A stretch of 64,000 nt of DNA. It comes from Psettodes erumei. Taxonomy: Eukaryota; Chordata; Actinopteri; Pleuronectiformes; Psettodidae. The notes under the pieces are model-generated. The model had not been told where the DNA came from, searched no databases, and saw only the letters and a list, made by a program, of their open reading frames with translations. Shown here one piece after another: positions 1 to 13,600 of the stretch (positions are counted from its first letter, which is position 1; every line of letters starts with the position of its first letter). Made by a program: the position numbers and the translations under genes. The stretch is from the NCBI GenBank assembly GCA_016785225.1, contig JAFBJZ010000902.1, positions 1,159,129 to 1,223,128 on the forward strand, written 5' to 3'.

Positions 1-3000
1 GTGGTGTCCAATGAATGAATGGGAAGCAGAGAAAAAAACTTTGAAGCTAAGAAAAAGCAAGAATGAATGGCCAATATGAGTTCAGAGCTCTGATAATAGA
101 AGAGATTCCACTCCATTCTCTTTTTGATGCTTGGCTTTTTGCTCAGTGCAAAATGGGGCTTCTGTGGTGTTGGCTTATGACCAGTGTGTTGGACTGATTT
201 CAGGAGCAAAAGGACTAATTACAAGCCCTCACACAAGGCAGCAATGAGGACAACAGCCTACACAAAAGGAAAAAAACCCTCCCTCTGACTACTGTTTTGC
301 TCCACACACAAGGGCATTTACTTTGAAACTTCCAGTAGCTTAGCTGTGAAATTTGTAATGTTTATGAGCTGCTAACCTAGTTTTACTAGTAGTGAGTAAT
401 AATCATTAAAGCAATGATCTAAATGGGTGTGAGGGAATAGCTGTGGTGCAGATGAAGAGCTGTTTAAACAAAATAAGAGCAACAAGTTGTCGTCTTCAGG
501 CAGAGAACAGTATATGTTATGCAGATGAGCACATTTTTTAAATCCACAATTATCTCAGCCATTATGTTTTCATAATTAAGACTGTTGAGTACGTTTTCCA
601 ATTTTGTTGTGTTGTTTGGAACATTTTTAGACATAAACATTTGGGTCCAAAAGTCTAAGACCACCTTCAGTGGGAGAGTGTTCTCAGACCTTTGCATCAC
701 ACTGTAATTCCTACACAGAACCAGGGCATTATCCAGTCACCTTTTTATAAATTAACTTCAGTAACTTCACAGCTGTAGTTTATGTGTTTTGTATTGGAAA
801 TTAATTAGCTTTCTGGGGAGTTTTTCTTTTCCTCCTGTAAATAGTGCACCCCTGTAAATACCCCCAGATCTTCTATTTATTATTTATTCATGTCATACGC
901 ACATTTCTCCTCCGCAGATTGCAAAAACATGTTGACAAGTTGTATTTATTGAGCCAGGGTTGCTAAAAAGTCACACCTAAGCTCTGTTGAAGTGACCGCT
1001 CAGTTACAAACAAGCACAATTGCTCAAAAGGTTTGTGTTTTGTTAATTTCAATAATGACTTAATTTAGGTGCATAGTTATGTTATGTGTTTGAAGATAAA
1101 ATACAGACTTCCAACTTGCACTTCACAGGGAGACTTTTCCGCCTGCTAATGCACGCTGATTATAAGGATAGCATCCTTGTAAGATGAAGCAGTATAAAAT
1201 AATCATGTTAAGATTATAACAAGGTTTGTTGTATTTTTTAGGGGTGGAGTGGGGGGTGTCATACTCTGGACTGCTACCTAGGGACTGCTTTTTCTCTTCT
1301 CAAAAACACTGACCAAATAGACTAAAAATAGGGGTGGCATTATTACAAACAACAACCAAGTCAGACGAGGTGTCCTGCTACTCTCTTTCATGGCCCCAAA
1401 GAGGAAGTTAGGTATTTAAGGGATGGGATAGGGCAAAAGTGTTATATGTAGTAATAATGTAATATAAAGCATCAGGATCTTTAACCCATTGTGAATACTT
1501 AGGGTTGGGGTTTAAACTTAATTTTTTATTCAGGATTTCCTTGCATTTTTAATGCCTAATGTTTAGATTTGTCCAGATATGGTAGGTTTGTGGTACATAA
1601 ATATTCCTACTGGTTTTTAGAGTGTGATTTGTAAAATTCTACATGAGATTTATTTGTCACTCTAGTGTCAAGACATGCCAGCGAAGTCTCCCTGAAAGAC
1701 TTCCACCACTGTAAAAGTGAACACACACACAATACCCATCAAAATGTCTTTTTTCCCTCCAGATAGTTCATTTGAAATGTCAAGTGCCCTAATCCTGTTT
1801 TTTCTCATAGAGGGAAGACAAAACAAAGTATTTTTTTAATTAATTGATTGGTTATATATCGACTTTGAGAACTATTGTCTTTGAATGTACAAGTAATTAA
1901 TGTTGTTTTGTTTATATAAGTTACATATTTATTTACTTCAGAGATACAGGCACAGTATGCTGTTATATGACTGGAAAACAGGGTCTAAACATATTTGAAT
2001 CTTCTGTAATGCAATAAAACTATAAGGTTACAAATATGTAAATATGCTGCTTAAATGATCCAAAAGTAATTTATAACACAGTTTTAAAAGATATTATCAA
2101 ATTGTAAATTATGTCTGCCAGTATGTAACACTGTAATAGTTTTTCAGTCTTTATGAAATTATTTATCACTGACTATACAAACAATCACAAGAAGACTGTT
2201 ATTAACATACAGAGCACTACAACTCCAAATTTCATTGTGGCCAGTTTTGCCACAAAGAATAATCAAATTACTTGTAAGCTCAGTTGTTTAAATCACTTTC
2301 AGATAGATACTGGTGATTATGTCTGCAAGTATTTTTCTTTATCATTAATATGCCATATCAAGCTTGAAGTTTTACTGGATTTCAGTAACAGCTTTTAAAA
2401 GGTACAGTTTCTTATTTTTGGTATTGATATACTGTACAGGTCCCATAATTTCCTATTGCTTTCTTAGAAGATCTCCCTACAGAATTGTCTGACATGGTTC
2501 TAATTATTGGTTAAGAGAGATTATGACACAGTTTATAATGTACCTTTTCATTAATTTATTTTTTTAAGAATGGACCTAAGAGAGATTATGTCACTGTGGT
2601 AGTGACATAGTCATGCTGAGTTTATAAGCAGCTGCTGATTTTTTAGCATATTTCCAACAAAAGGAATACATAACACATTTCAAAAAACAAAAATAAGCAA
2701 ATATTATCTCAAAGTAGGTCAAAATATGTGAACCTAATGATATATAAAGTCGCAATTGTAGTTTTCGAAGTATTTTTTATGCCAAAATAATGACATATCA
2801 AATGAATACAATGATTTTTGAAAACAGATATTTCAAGTTTTAAAAATTTGAAATGTATCACTATCTCTTTTGGGGCATTTTTTTTGGTTAACATACACAC
2901 GCAAACACACAAATCATGCACAACAAACTTTTGTTACAGATTATTTGGTTTGATACATTTAGTGCTGCTATTCACTGCATTTACTAAAATCTAAAATCCA

Positions 3001-5571
3001 GTCAATGGCTATCATGTCTTTGAAACTAACCAAACTACCACAAAAGATGCTCACATTTTAAAATGAAAAGTCTTGCAGAGGAGATTTCTAAATCATTTGT
3101 AATATTCACATGGGTGTTATATTGCAGCTGTACATATGTATATCAATAGGTGTAAATGTATTTATATATATTTTTTGTCTTAATCTGTATATCTGTTGAA
3201 TATATTTTCATAGATCCTAGGTCTCCCTTGTACTGTCAGTTGTTTAGGTGTTTGAGTTCTCTGAAGCTGTTGGTCTTTGTTTACTTGCATGGCTATATTT
3301 AAATATAAGAAATTATTTATGGTACATTTCTATGTATGGGATGAGATTCAAGTGGATTTAGTTTGAACAGGATATCACAGATGGCTGCATGCTACTGCCA
3401 GTATAGGATGTAAGAGATAGAGTGAACGTGTTTGCAGATGATACATTTCTCTACATATCCAAGCTTTACATCTTCCTATACAAGAAACTTTTCAGCAGAA
3501 GGCTTTACTTTTGTTTTACGTTTAAAATGTAATTTTAGAGATCATTTGCTACTTGAGTATTAATAAAGTTTTCATTGCTTAAGGAACACAATGCTTTACT
3601 GTTATAATTTCTGTTGTTCTTACACACACACACACACACATTCTTGCAGAAGCTAAACCAACACCTTTGCATTTATCTTTTATATTTTTATTTAAGTGGT
3701 ATGGTAAATCCTTGATGTTGTGGTTTAATGAGTGCTGTAAAAAGGCTCTTTATTAATTGGATGCCATTAAGATCACCAAAGTCAATCAGATACATTGTCT
3801 GGATATCATGACTGTCTTTACCAATGTCCCAATCAGGATCATCGAGTAGATACTGAAACGTTTAACAAAATAAATGAAAACTTTGATCCGGTGAAGAATT
3901 CTCAGTGAGGCACTGGTTCCTGACAAAGAAAACACTGCATTTTCAATAAAAGTATTGCTGACAGTATGTAGGAATTAAGCAACTGCACCTGTTTACCAAT
4001 ATATATTTAACAAACATTAGTATAAAAACTGAAACTCGAACTCGAACTCTGGACTGTGAAAAAATTAGATCACCATCTTGTGGTGAAAGGCTGGTACATT
4101 AAGCCTAGACAGAATAGCTTTGATAAAAGACAAACACAAAGTCAAACATGTAATTCCACTTCCACCATTTATTAAGTACAAAAGAATATGACAAATAATA
4201 ACCAAGAAGAATTCTCAAAGATGAGAAAGACATTTTGACACCATAAAGAGTATTATAGGCATGGAAAAGCCATCTGTGAAAAATGCCCGCACAGATACAT
4301 ATAAATACTCACTACTTAGTCACAGAAAGTGAGCTTGCCACTAACATGGCAGTACTAGTCAACTCAAACTTTGAACACTTGGCCCAGAGATATACATGGT
4401 GAGCTACATACAGGCTAAATGCATTATGATACATGACATTAATACTTCTCAGCCACTTCCAACAGCTCTCAGGTGTTTTTCAGCCGCGTCACTTCTTTCC
4501 CTACTAACTGAAACATTTAAAGTTCTCAAGGAAGTTTCAAGTATTTTTTCTGAAAGTACCAAATTCAACACTGATAAAGACTGTATTGCAGAGTTAGCCC
4601 TTCTCAGCAATACTCCCTTTCCTGGTCACTGTATTGTCATAGAAATTTGCCTTTCCACATCACTGTAAGATCCACAAGGAGCCTTACAGAACAGTGTCAG
4701 ATCCACATAACCACACCTAACATCTGTCAGTAGTACAGAGACTTGTTTAAATTATTGTATGGCAGCCGGCCACAGTCATTCCTCAGTCACATGTTGTCAG
4801 TCTAAATGGAAAAGATGCACTTTAACAAGATATGATACAGTATCTTTCATATCACCAGGATAATCAGTAAATGATGTTACATTGTTCTAAACACCGGCAG
4901 ACCTGCCTGTTTCTAACATAACCCTTACAAACAAATTAAATGCGGTAACAATATTTTACAAATTCTTAAAATGTTAATCCTTAAGAATATCATTAAAAAT
5001 CCTACCATAGTGGATACTGTTTCTTACTAATATTTTGTTATATCTGTCGGTCTCCTTATTTCAAATTTTGTTGAAAAAAAATGTTTTTGCAAATTTTTTT
5101 TCAAACTTACACAAAATCAATTTTACACATCAACATGTGTTTTGAGGTGGTAAGGCGTATTACTGCATCTGTGAAAAAGTTGTGTAAAGTCTGGGGATGT
5201 CTGTGTCAACTGGCTCGGAAGAATGAGGATGTAAAGAAAGTGAGATTATCACAAAAAGTAACATATGAACAAACTCTGAAATAATTTTGAAAAGCACACA
5301 ATATACCTTGATGGATGATTGATGGTGTGTGAAAGAAAATATGTAACTTTATGCCATGAAATATTAAATGTTGAAATAAGGGGGAAACTTGTGGTCAGCC
5401 AGTAGTAGTTCATGAACCATGAGCCAGGAGCCACAGCATGAATTTGATATAACTGGCCTTTCATTTAATGTGGGTACACTGAGGCAGGCAAAACCCTTGC
5501 TACGGCAAGGTAAAAGAAGGTGTCTGGATTTGTTTAAGATTATTTAGCTTGTGTGACTGTTTTTATTCCTG
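1..5571. other. non-coding DNA downstream of rin2
   Basis: I see no gene here. The stretch is AT-rich, with only short chance reading frames and one CA microsatellite at 3622-3640. The right-hand part may include the distal rin2 3' UTR. No recognisable transposon protein remains were found. Confidence 0.5.
3622..3640. repeat. (AC)n microsatellite
   Basis: About 9 perfect AC units lie downstream of rin2. Confidence 0.9.
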
Positions 5572-5577
5572 TATGTG
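5572..5577 (-). terminator. candidate rin2 polyadenylation signal
   Basis: AATAAA on the minus strand lies about 670 bp past the rin2 stop codon. Nothing else picks it out from other AATAAA-like words further left, such as one at 4168-4173, so the true 3' end is unsettled. Confidence 0.22.
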
Positions 5578-6242
5578 GCCTTAAGTTGTGTTTCAAACAA
5601 AAGCCTTGAAGAATATTAGATTGCTGTGTGCACCAGGCACCACTGGGTGTCACCAAAACCTGTTACAATGTACAATGAAGGATTAGCAGTTTCAAAAGAT
5701 AAACAACAAAATAACACAGTTTACCAGCAACTGTACAAGTAAATCATGGTTTTACATAATATGTATGTGTTATTATCAGCTACATAAATCTACTGGATAC
5801 TGAAAGTGATTAATCAAAGATTAGTCTCTGATGTACCTTTAAGGTAATGGTAACAAATGACCCTGAATCTGCACCATAGGCACCAGCATTAAGGCAGTGC
5901 TGTGAACCACATGGTTCATGTCCACATGGTCTTCAAAAAGACTAAAGACACATTGTATCCTACATCTTTACCCTAACTATGAATATGTGTCTTTCATTTC
6001 CTTCCCTTCTTTACTCTTTTCCTCTTTCACCCATGTCTGTCTGAAAGAACTTTCCAGCCGGGGGTTATTTGACTAAGACAGACGTGTCATCCAAAAGGGG
6101 AAGTCCGGCTTTGTAAAGACTGGCACTGGACATTGTTGTGCCCAGCTGAACTTTCAACATACTTGCCCCTTTCAGTCTCATACAGCCATGTTTGTAAGAG
6201 ATGATGAGTGACACTTTCACATGGGGGAATCAAACACCACAT

Positions 6243-6656
6243 TCAAACCTCCAGGCTGAGGCTCAGAGCTGGGCACAGGCCGAGGCTGTGGGAGGAGCCT
6301 GACAGGTCCATGCTAAGGTCATTTAGGTTGGCCTGGGAGTCACTGGTAACAGTGGCTGTGGCATTGAGGGGAGCCAGCGAGCTGCTGTTGGCCACACGGC
6401 GGAAGACGAAGTGGAACGGAGGAGCCTGCAGGCGGCTGTGGAGCTCAGCCTTGATCTTCTGAGGGTGCGTGTCTGGTGCAAGCTGCTGGCTGCTGCCCTC
6501 CATCAGTAGGAAGAGGCCGTAGTTCTGAGGGTCTGACACTTTAAACTTCTGGGCACACAGCTGGCACACCTCCTCCACAGTGGCGTAAGGTCGGACCTGT
6601 AGAGTCTTGGCTGTACAGCCACTGTCCAGCTCCTGCAGTGCCACTCGTAGGTAGTT
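6243..6656 (-). CDS. rin2: rin2 coding exon 11 (RA domain, stop)
   Basis: This exon carries 137 codons and TGA at 6245-6243. It encodes the Ras-association domain: NYLRVALQELDSGCTAKTL, VRPYATVEEVCQLCAQKFKV, then HPQKIKAELHSRLQ and FHFVFRRV. The last 45 or so residues after FRRV are Ser-rich and not conserved with the human tail. The acceptor is CCCTCAG. Confidence 0.93.
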   Translation of the reverse strand, partial: NYLRVALQELDSGCTAKTLQVRPYATVEEVCQLCAQKFKVSDPQNYGLFLLMEGSSQQLAPDTHPQKIKAELHSRLQAPPFHFVFRRVANSSSLAPLNATATVTSDSQANLNDLSMDLSGSSHSLGLCPALSLSLEV

Positions 6657-7630
6657 CTGAGGGAAGGTCAACAACTGATTGTTTGAAACACAACAATGAC
6701 AACAATGGTGGAAGGCTACAATGACTGCATCATTCAAACAGAAAAACTTGTGTGTGTGTGAGTGTGTTCTTACTTGGAAGTCGTCAATGGATGGAGCAGA
6801 ACGTTGGGCGGTGCGGCGCCGGTGCCACTGGTGGAGTGTGTTTCTGGTTTCAGAGCTGAGCACTCTGGCTGCCTGCTCCTCCTGGAAGTTCCGGATCAGG
6901 GACATGGCTCCATAGGCACTGGTCAGATAGTAGCCACCTTCATATGGACACACAGAGGACAAGTGGTCACAGTGAGACAGAGGGTAGTCTGGCTCACAAG
7001 ACTAGACTGGGGTTATAAGCCTGCCATTAGCTGTGTTACCCATCCAAGCTAGCAACTCAAAAAGATTTGGATTGTTCAATCACACAGTCAACGTAAATCT
7101 TTTTTGTAGTGACCCTTTCCCCTGAGCGAAAGTGTACTGTCCCTGCACCCTGGGCTTAGCGCCACCCAAGTTGATTTTGATTCTTTTAAAGAACTACAAG
7201 CAAGCAACAGCATTTTTCCCCTATAACAGAATGATAATTGGTGCAGCATTAACAAAATGCTGTGGAGATAGATAAAGCTACACAGAGGTTGGTGTAAAAA
7301 CATACTCCAAGCATATGTTGTATTGGTACAAAGGAATCATCCACTTTGAGCAGAGTGTGAAGTGTTTGTGGTAGGTGCTCTCCAGGTCAGACAAAGATAC
7401 CTTCTCCATGAAGCTGCGAAGGGTCCAGCAGTTCCATCATGTAAAGTATCTCATTGTCCAGCTGGGGCATGTCACACTGAGCCAGCACGTAGGTCAGCAT
7501 CGGGAGGAAGTCGTCAGCACCGTAGAGACGACCTACTGACACAGACAGGCAGGGTCCCCCACTCATCACCTCATACATGAATAGCATATTTATATCATAT
7601 TTAGTTCATTTTAATCTCTGTGTGTGTTTT

Positions 7631-7670
<40 letters not shown>

Positions 7671-10600
7671 CTTGGTTTCCACCTGAATTGTCCTCCATGA
7701 TGGTGTATATGAGTTTGCAGACTCTCAGCAGCATGGTGACCTTTTTCTCTGGGGAGTACAGTTTACACATGGTGTGAAACTTGTGCTTGATCTTCTCTAT
7801 GGCCACGTGGTCTGGGGGCAGCGTGTCGGCCACGCCCATTTCCTGTGGCTGCCGTGCCTTGGCCAGGGACAGGTTTTCCTTCAGCTCCTGCCATGCCCCA
7901 CTGCGCACCTGGAAATCCTGCAGGGCCACACTCACCATTGGCTTGAGAGGCTTCAAGACGCACTTGTGCATGGCCTTCTCGAGGACCAGGTCTGAGGGGA
8001 GGAGGGAGTGGGAGATCTTTTCTATTAGGTTGAAGTTATAATTGAAAATATTGCACTTTTAGGGGACTTTAGTTAAAAAGTGGCAATAACATAAGAGCAT
8101 TAGAAAGATTTTATTGAAGAAGTCAAACTCACAATAGCATACATTTTAGCTTTCTATGCAACAGAACAAATACACAGAGCATTCAAAAGAGCTAGAGAAG
8201 GCAGACAAATTCACAACATCTGCCATGGGTTCATACTGTATATTCCCTTTACATTTATTCATTCATCATTGTCTCACCTGTGTATTATTTCTGATGCACT
8301 AGCACAGGTTAATCATAACATAGGCAATACTCTTTTTTTTCTTTTTAAACAAATTCCCTCTCTGACTTACCTACCCTGACTCTCAGGCCAAAGACCTGGC
8401 GAAATAAATCTCCTTTAAACATTTAGCTACAACAAAAACAAAAAAACCCTCTGTGGTTTCTTTAAACACCTGGCCGCTGTAGTTTTATCAAATTTAATGC
8501 TAATGAGAGGAAATAGTACATTTGTTAAGGACTATTAGCAGCAGATTAATCCACATTTGGGGCTCTAATGAGTATTTGGGGCAGCAGAACGGTGTGTGTG
8601 GGACTAAGGCAAAATAAACAGGTGTATGTGTTTATGGTGACTAAAACATCAGTGCAACTCGCTGTTATCTTGATTTCTTAAGAACGTATTCACACCCCTT
8701 CACTTTCTGTAATTACATTTTAAATTTTTGATCATTGAACGACACTCAATGATCCATTAATGACAAAATGAAAACATGGTTTTGCAAATGTAAAACATGG
8801 ACAAAGTTTTGCAACATTTACAGCTTCATTGTTTTTGCTGTCATCTGCATGCTGATCCAAGTGACTGGACACAGTCTATTTTAAGGTCATGTTGGTATTT
8901 TAGAACACAATGCAAGGTTACTGTTCCATGCCTTATCACTCTTGTTGTGCACACTGACAGCCACAATAGTATCAGTGGAGTACTAGGTTCCCGGAGACTG
9001 TCATGGTCAGCTAACTGCTTTTTGGTCGCATGTATCATCATGTGTGAAACCCAAGTCAATGCTATTGTTCATCATGTGTGCACATCAACATGAAGGGAAG
9101 CTGAGTGTGTTGTTGCTGGAATTGCAGAGTGAAGCTGGTATCCACACAGCCAGTGTGTCAACATCAGCTTTTACAAGCTCAGCGCGTGCAGTCTGACTAA
9201 CACAGACCATGATATCATAACAGAGACAGGATGGAGGCAGAGGGAGGCCAAACCGCAACACTGCTGAATAAGGACCATGTATATTTGAGTTAAGTCAGCA
9301 CTTTTTCTTGGTTGAGTACATCTGCAGACAGATTTTACTTTCCAGCTCAGCTGGTTGACAGCCACCAACTGACATTCACATGCATCTATTTCAATGCCAC
9401 CTCCCTCACTGGCCTTCATGGAAAATTACTCTCCACCCATGTTAGCCACACCTCTGCTGGACATGTACCAGACAGGTGAGAATGAAGTGATATGCAGAGG
9501 GATGGCAGTCATGCCAGCTTCTCACACGCACCATTCTCACTTCCTCATTCCACAGCTACAGAGTGACTGAGAATTGCCAGTAAGCAGGGTGCCCAGCATG
9601 TTTAACCAGCATCAGCAGGATTAGTTGTTTTTTTTTCTTACTTTTTACTGGCACTACTAAAGAGCAAAAAGTGGGTGGATTGGTTGGTCTTTACCAAATA
9701 ATTGTCAAATTCCAGCATCTAACTTTTGTTGTTGTCAGGATGTTCAGTTGCTGTGATGTTCAAAAAAACCCTGTCTCTCTGCCATTTCATGTTCTCTACT
9801 TTTAGCATGACAGAAAAACTATGCTACCAAACAAGGAATGAAAATGCATTAGAAAAAACAAATGCTGTAATTCCCAGAAAAACCTGCAACTGGTACGAGG
9901 AACAAACGAATGTGTTATGTTAAGTCTCAGCATGGGTACATCCTGAAACCACTTCCTCACTCAAGCTTGTTCTTTCTCCACAATTCTGTTTGTACAATTC
10001 CTTTTATAAATAATTCAAATCCTTGGACAAATAATTGTCAAATACACAGCTTGTGTAGTGAAATGCAATGTGGCAGTGCTTCAGACTGTGCTAAAACACA
10101 AATGTGTCAAAAGGGAACTAGATAAAAGAAACAGAAATGAATGGACTAATTGTTTCTCTCAGCAAAAATGAAAAAGAAAACTCCCTGCCACCAGCAGGAT
10201 TTGCTACTTTTCTCTTTGAAAGCAATGTTGCTCAGGCAGAAAAAGACAAGACCAAGAAGTTACCTTGGACCCAGGGAATGGAAAGTGACATTTATTTTTA
10301 GACAAAACAACTGACAGGTTCATCACTAATAAGAATAATCTTTAGCTGTAGCCCTCGTGCATGGTGAATATCCCAAATGATGACAGTCTTAGGTGCACCA
10401 TAATCACCTTTTGTGCCTTAGCAACAGAGATAGTGATAATTTCCTAACTCTGATACTTGACAGATTTTTTAGTGTGTGAGTGCATTTTCCACACTTGAAG
10501 TAAATTCAAGCAATCAAACTGTACCAACCTTAACAGAACTGACCTTAAAAGCTACAAACTCTTGTGTTGTATGACAACACAGATGGTCAATCTTCAGACA

Positions 10601-13600
10601 GACACAAACAGACGCACTTCCCACTTGATATAAACATCCGCTCACCAAACAGCCTCAAACAACACATCTTTTCCTGGACATTTGTACAAGGGATATGCAA
10701 GGTTATAACAGGAAGCTTCAACTCTTCTCTCTTGTATATCTCTGCCATCACTGCTCATTCTCCCAATAATTTGACATATAAATGTTATGTTATAAAATAT
10801 GATTTTGACATTTTGTTTCTCTGTAGGTATGTCAGGCTTACTGTGTGTGTGGAAGCTGTATGATGAATCTTGTAATACCTTTCTGTGTAACACCTAAAGC
10901 ATCAAACCCACACCCAAAGACACCCCCCCCAAATACACAGATAATGGCAATGACATTAGAGTGTAATGTCTCATTGTCTAAAGATTAGACAACGAGACTG
11001 TCTCCTCTGGTATAAATAGCCTGGTGCAGTCAAAGGGAGAGTTACTTCCGGCTTCATTTATATGCAGCTCAAAATAGCTCGGGTATTTATCAATGGGTCA
11101 TACTAACCAGCAGGTTGAGGGATGAGTGCTTAGAAGTCCTCTACTGAGTGAGCTGAACAGATGAAATCCTCTCTCAACAGTGTCTAGGAATGTTCTGGGA
11201 AATGAAGTGAGAAACTGCTGCTCATTTTTATTTTATAAGAAAATTCAGCACATGCTTATTTACTTTCTAGTTGAATGCTAGATTAAAATATCTGTACAGT
11301 AAATAGGAAACTATACAGCTAGCTTAGCTTATTATCTTATCTTAGCTTGGAAGACTGGAAAAAGAGGGAGATAGCTCAAAAGTTCTTATTCAAAAATGAC
11401 AAAATATAAAGGTCTTAAGCTCACTAATAAACCTGTTACATGTCATTTGTTTCATCACTACACAGATTGAGTGTATGAATGAAACTATTCATGGTCAGTG
11501 ATAGACTGGTGACCTGTCCCCACCCTCACCAAATATCAGCTGGGATTGGCTCCCGCACTGCTGTGACTAAACATATGAGGGGTATGGAAAATGGATGGAT
11601 GGATGACTATTTATGTTTTTCTAACAGCTGGATATGAGCATGCCTTTAGTCTTTTCACCTAACACCTGGCAAGGCAGCAAATAAACAGATACTGCTGTTG
11701 TTATTGTAATGCATGGGCACATAGTGAAACACCACAGAGCTTCCTGATAACTGAAAACTGGCACATTAAAGCAAGGAGAGCAGAAGAGAGACAGACGAAA
11801 TATGCAGGAGAAAGAGAGAGGGGCACAAACACAACCAACCAGGAAAAATGCAACAAGGGTGTCAGAGAGACAGCGAAAGGGGCTTGCCTCAAATCCTCAC
11901 ACTCTGATTGGACAGCTAGTATAAAAGAACTGGAGTAAGACAGAGATTGCACGACTTGGCAGGCAGCCCCTCAAAACCATCTGGGCTGGCCAGCATTTTA
12001 CTGGGCAGAAAACACACTCTTTAACTGCCACAACAAAATATTGCACAACCACCCCAAGAACGATGGTCAGAGCAGCTTCTTGTGCGTGTCATCCTTGTGA
12101 AAAACAGACCACAGGCACGAGAGGAGGCAACCAGGATTCATGACACAAATATCTTCAGACACTCCTCTGTTAGTAGGAGCCACTCAAACCTCAAACCCAT
12201 AATCTTTGACAGCCTACTTTTTCTTTTTAATTAGATAGCTGACAGGACAGAGAGTGAGGAAATGTAATGCAACTAAGGTCACCAGCCAAATATGACATGG
12301 TTTTGCTGCAGTTCAGGGCCTTAAACCCTGGAGTTATAAATAAGTACTAAACAATGTGATTTTTCTTCATCCAGCTATACATTTTCATGAACACTTGTCC
12401 GTCATTTTCCTTGGATTTTGTTTTGGAGTAAAAGAAATTAATTTCTGTTTCATTTTCAAAATTCCTTCCACTGTTTCCAGATAAAAGGCATTGCTTCCTG
12501 TGGACCAAGCAACTTTTTCATGGAAAGACTTTCTTCAGAGCAGGCACTCAGAGCAAAGCGTGCTCAGGCATGTCACATCAGTCGGTAAAGGATGGTCCAA
12601 AACATTTTTCAGTAAGCATTTTTTCAGAAAGGTACAACAACAAAGCCTACGTTTCCCATAATGAAACTGGATTGTCTTTCATCATCCCTTCCATGCATAG
12701 TAAACACCACCATCGTCAGCTGGTAAACACTATGCGTTCTGATGAGTACAATAAACATGATGTGTGAAATCCATGAGGAGCCCCTTTAACAAAAATGTTG
12801 TTTTTTGTAAGAGGAATACAAAACAGGTGCTGCCACTGCCACTAATAACATTTTCAAACAGGCAAAAAAATCATTCAAAAGGAAAAAAAAATTCAATTAA
12901 ACACTGATTATGTGATGACTACTGGTAAAAAGCTTTACACCCAATTTAAGACTCAATAATTATAGCACTTAATGGGGGCCAGTAGAAACAGGTTGGGTCA
13001 ACAGCCCCCTTCCTGCTGAGAGAAAACCCTCTTTGTGCTCTCTGTTTACACGTTCTCTATCCAACGTCTAATGCAGCCACTGAATCTTGGCTTCAATTAT
13101 TCAGACAACTCTTCCGGCAGGTGTGTGTGTGTTTGTGTGTGTGTGTGTTCTTCTGTATTTCCCCTTTTATGATTCTGTCATTGTACTGTAAGATGCAATA
13201 CGTTTGAGTGAAACAATAAAAGGCAATTGAAGGGAAATGCATCAATTAGAAATGGACTATAGAAAATTGTTTCAACAGGTAAGATGGTAAGTTGACTCTG
13301 GATTCACCTGTCGTACCTTTTGCTTTTCAAATGACTAAAATGAATTTTCACCAGGAATATATTGTATAATACAAATAAACACAACACTACAAACAACTGA
13401 GTACAAGTTTTCCAAAGCCCTCGCTGCTAAAATATCGAAGTGAAACTGCTGCATCTGCATTCAATGTGGTTTTTGTAACAGTGTTTCTGCAAAATAAAGC
13501 TTTCTCCATAAATATCTCACTCATTCACACTTCCTAAAAATAATCACTGCATCATTCGCAAACACACAGAAATGAATCCAACCACCTTCCCTGCTGAGTT

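Noticed and set aside
7619..7671. Short direct repeats as a CRISPR array
   Set aside because: It is a GT microsatellite without spacers, and the DNA is from a vertebrate.
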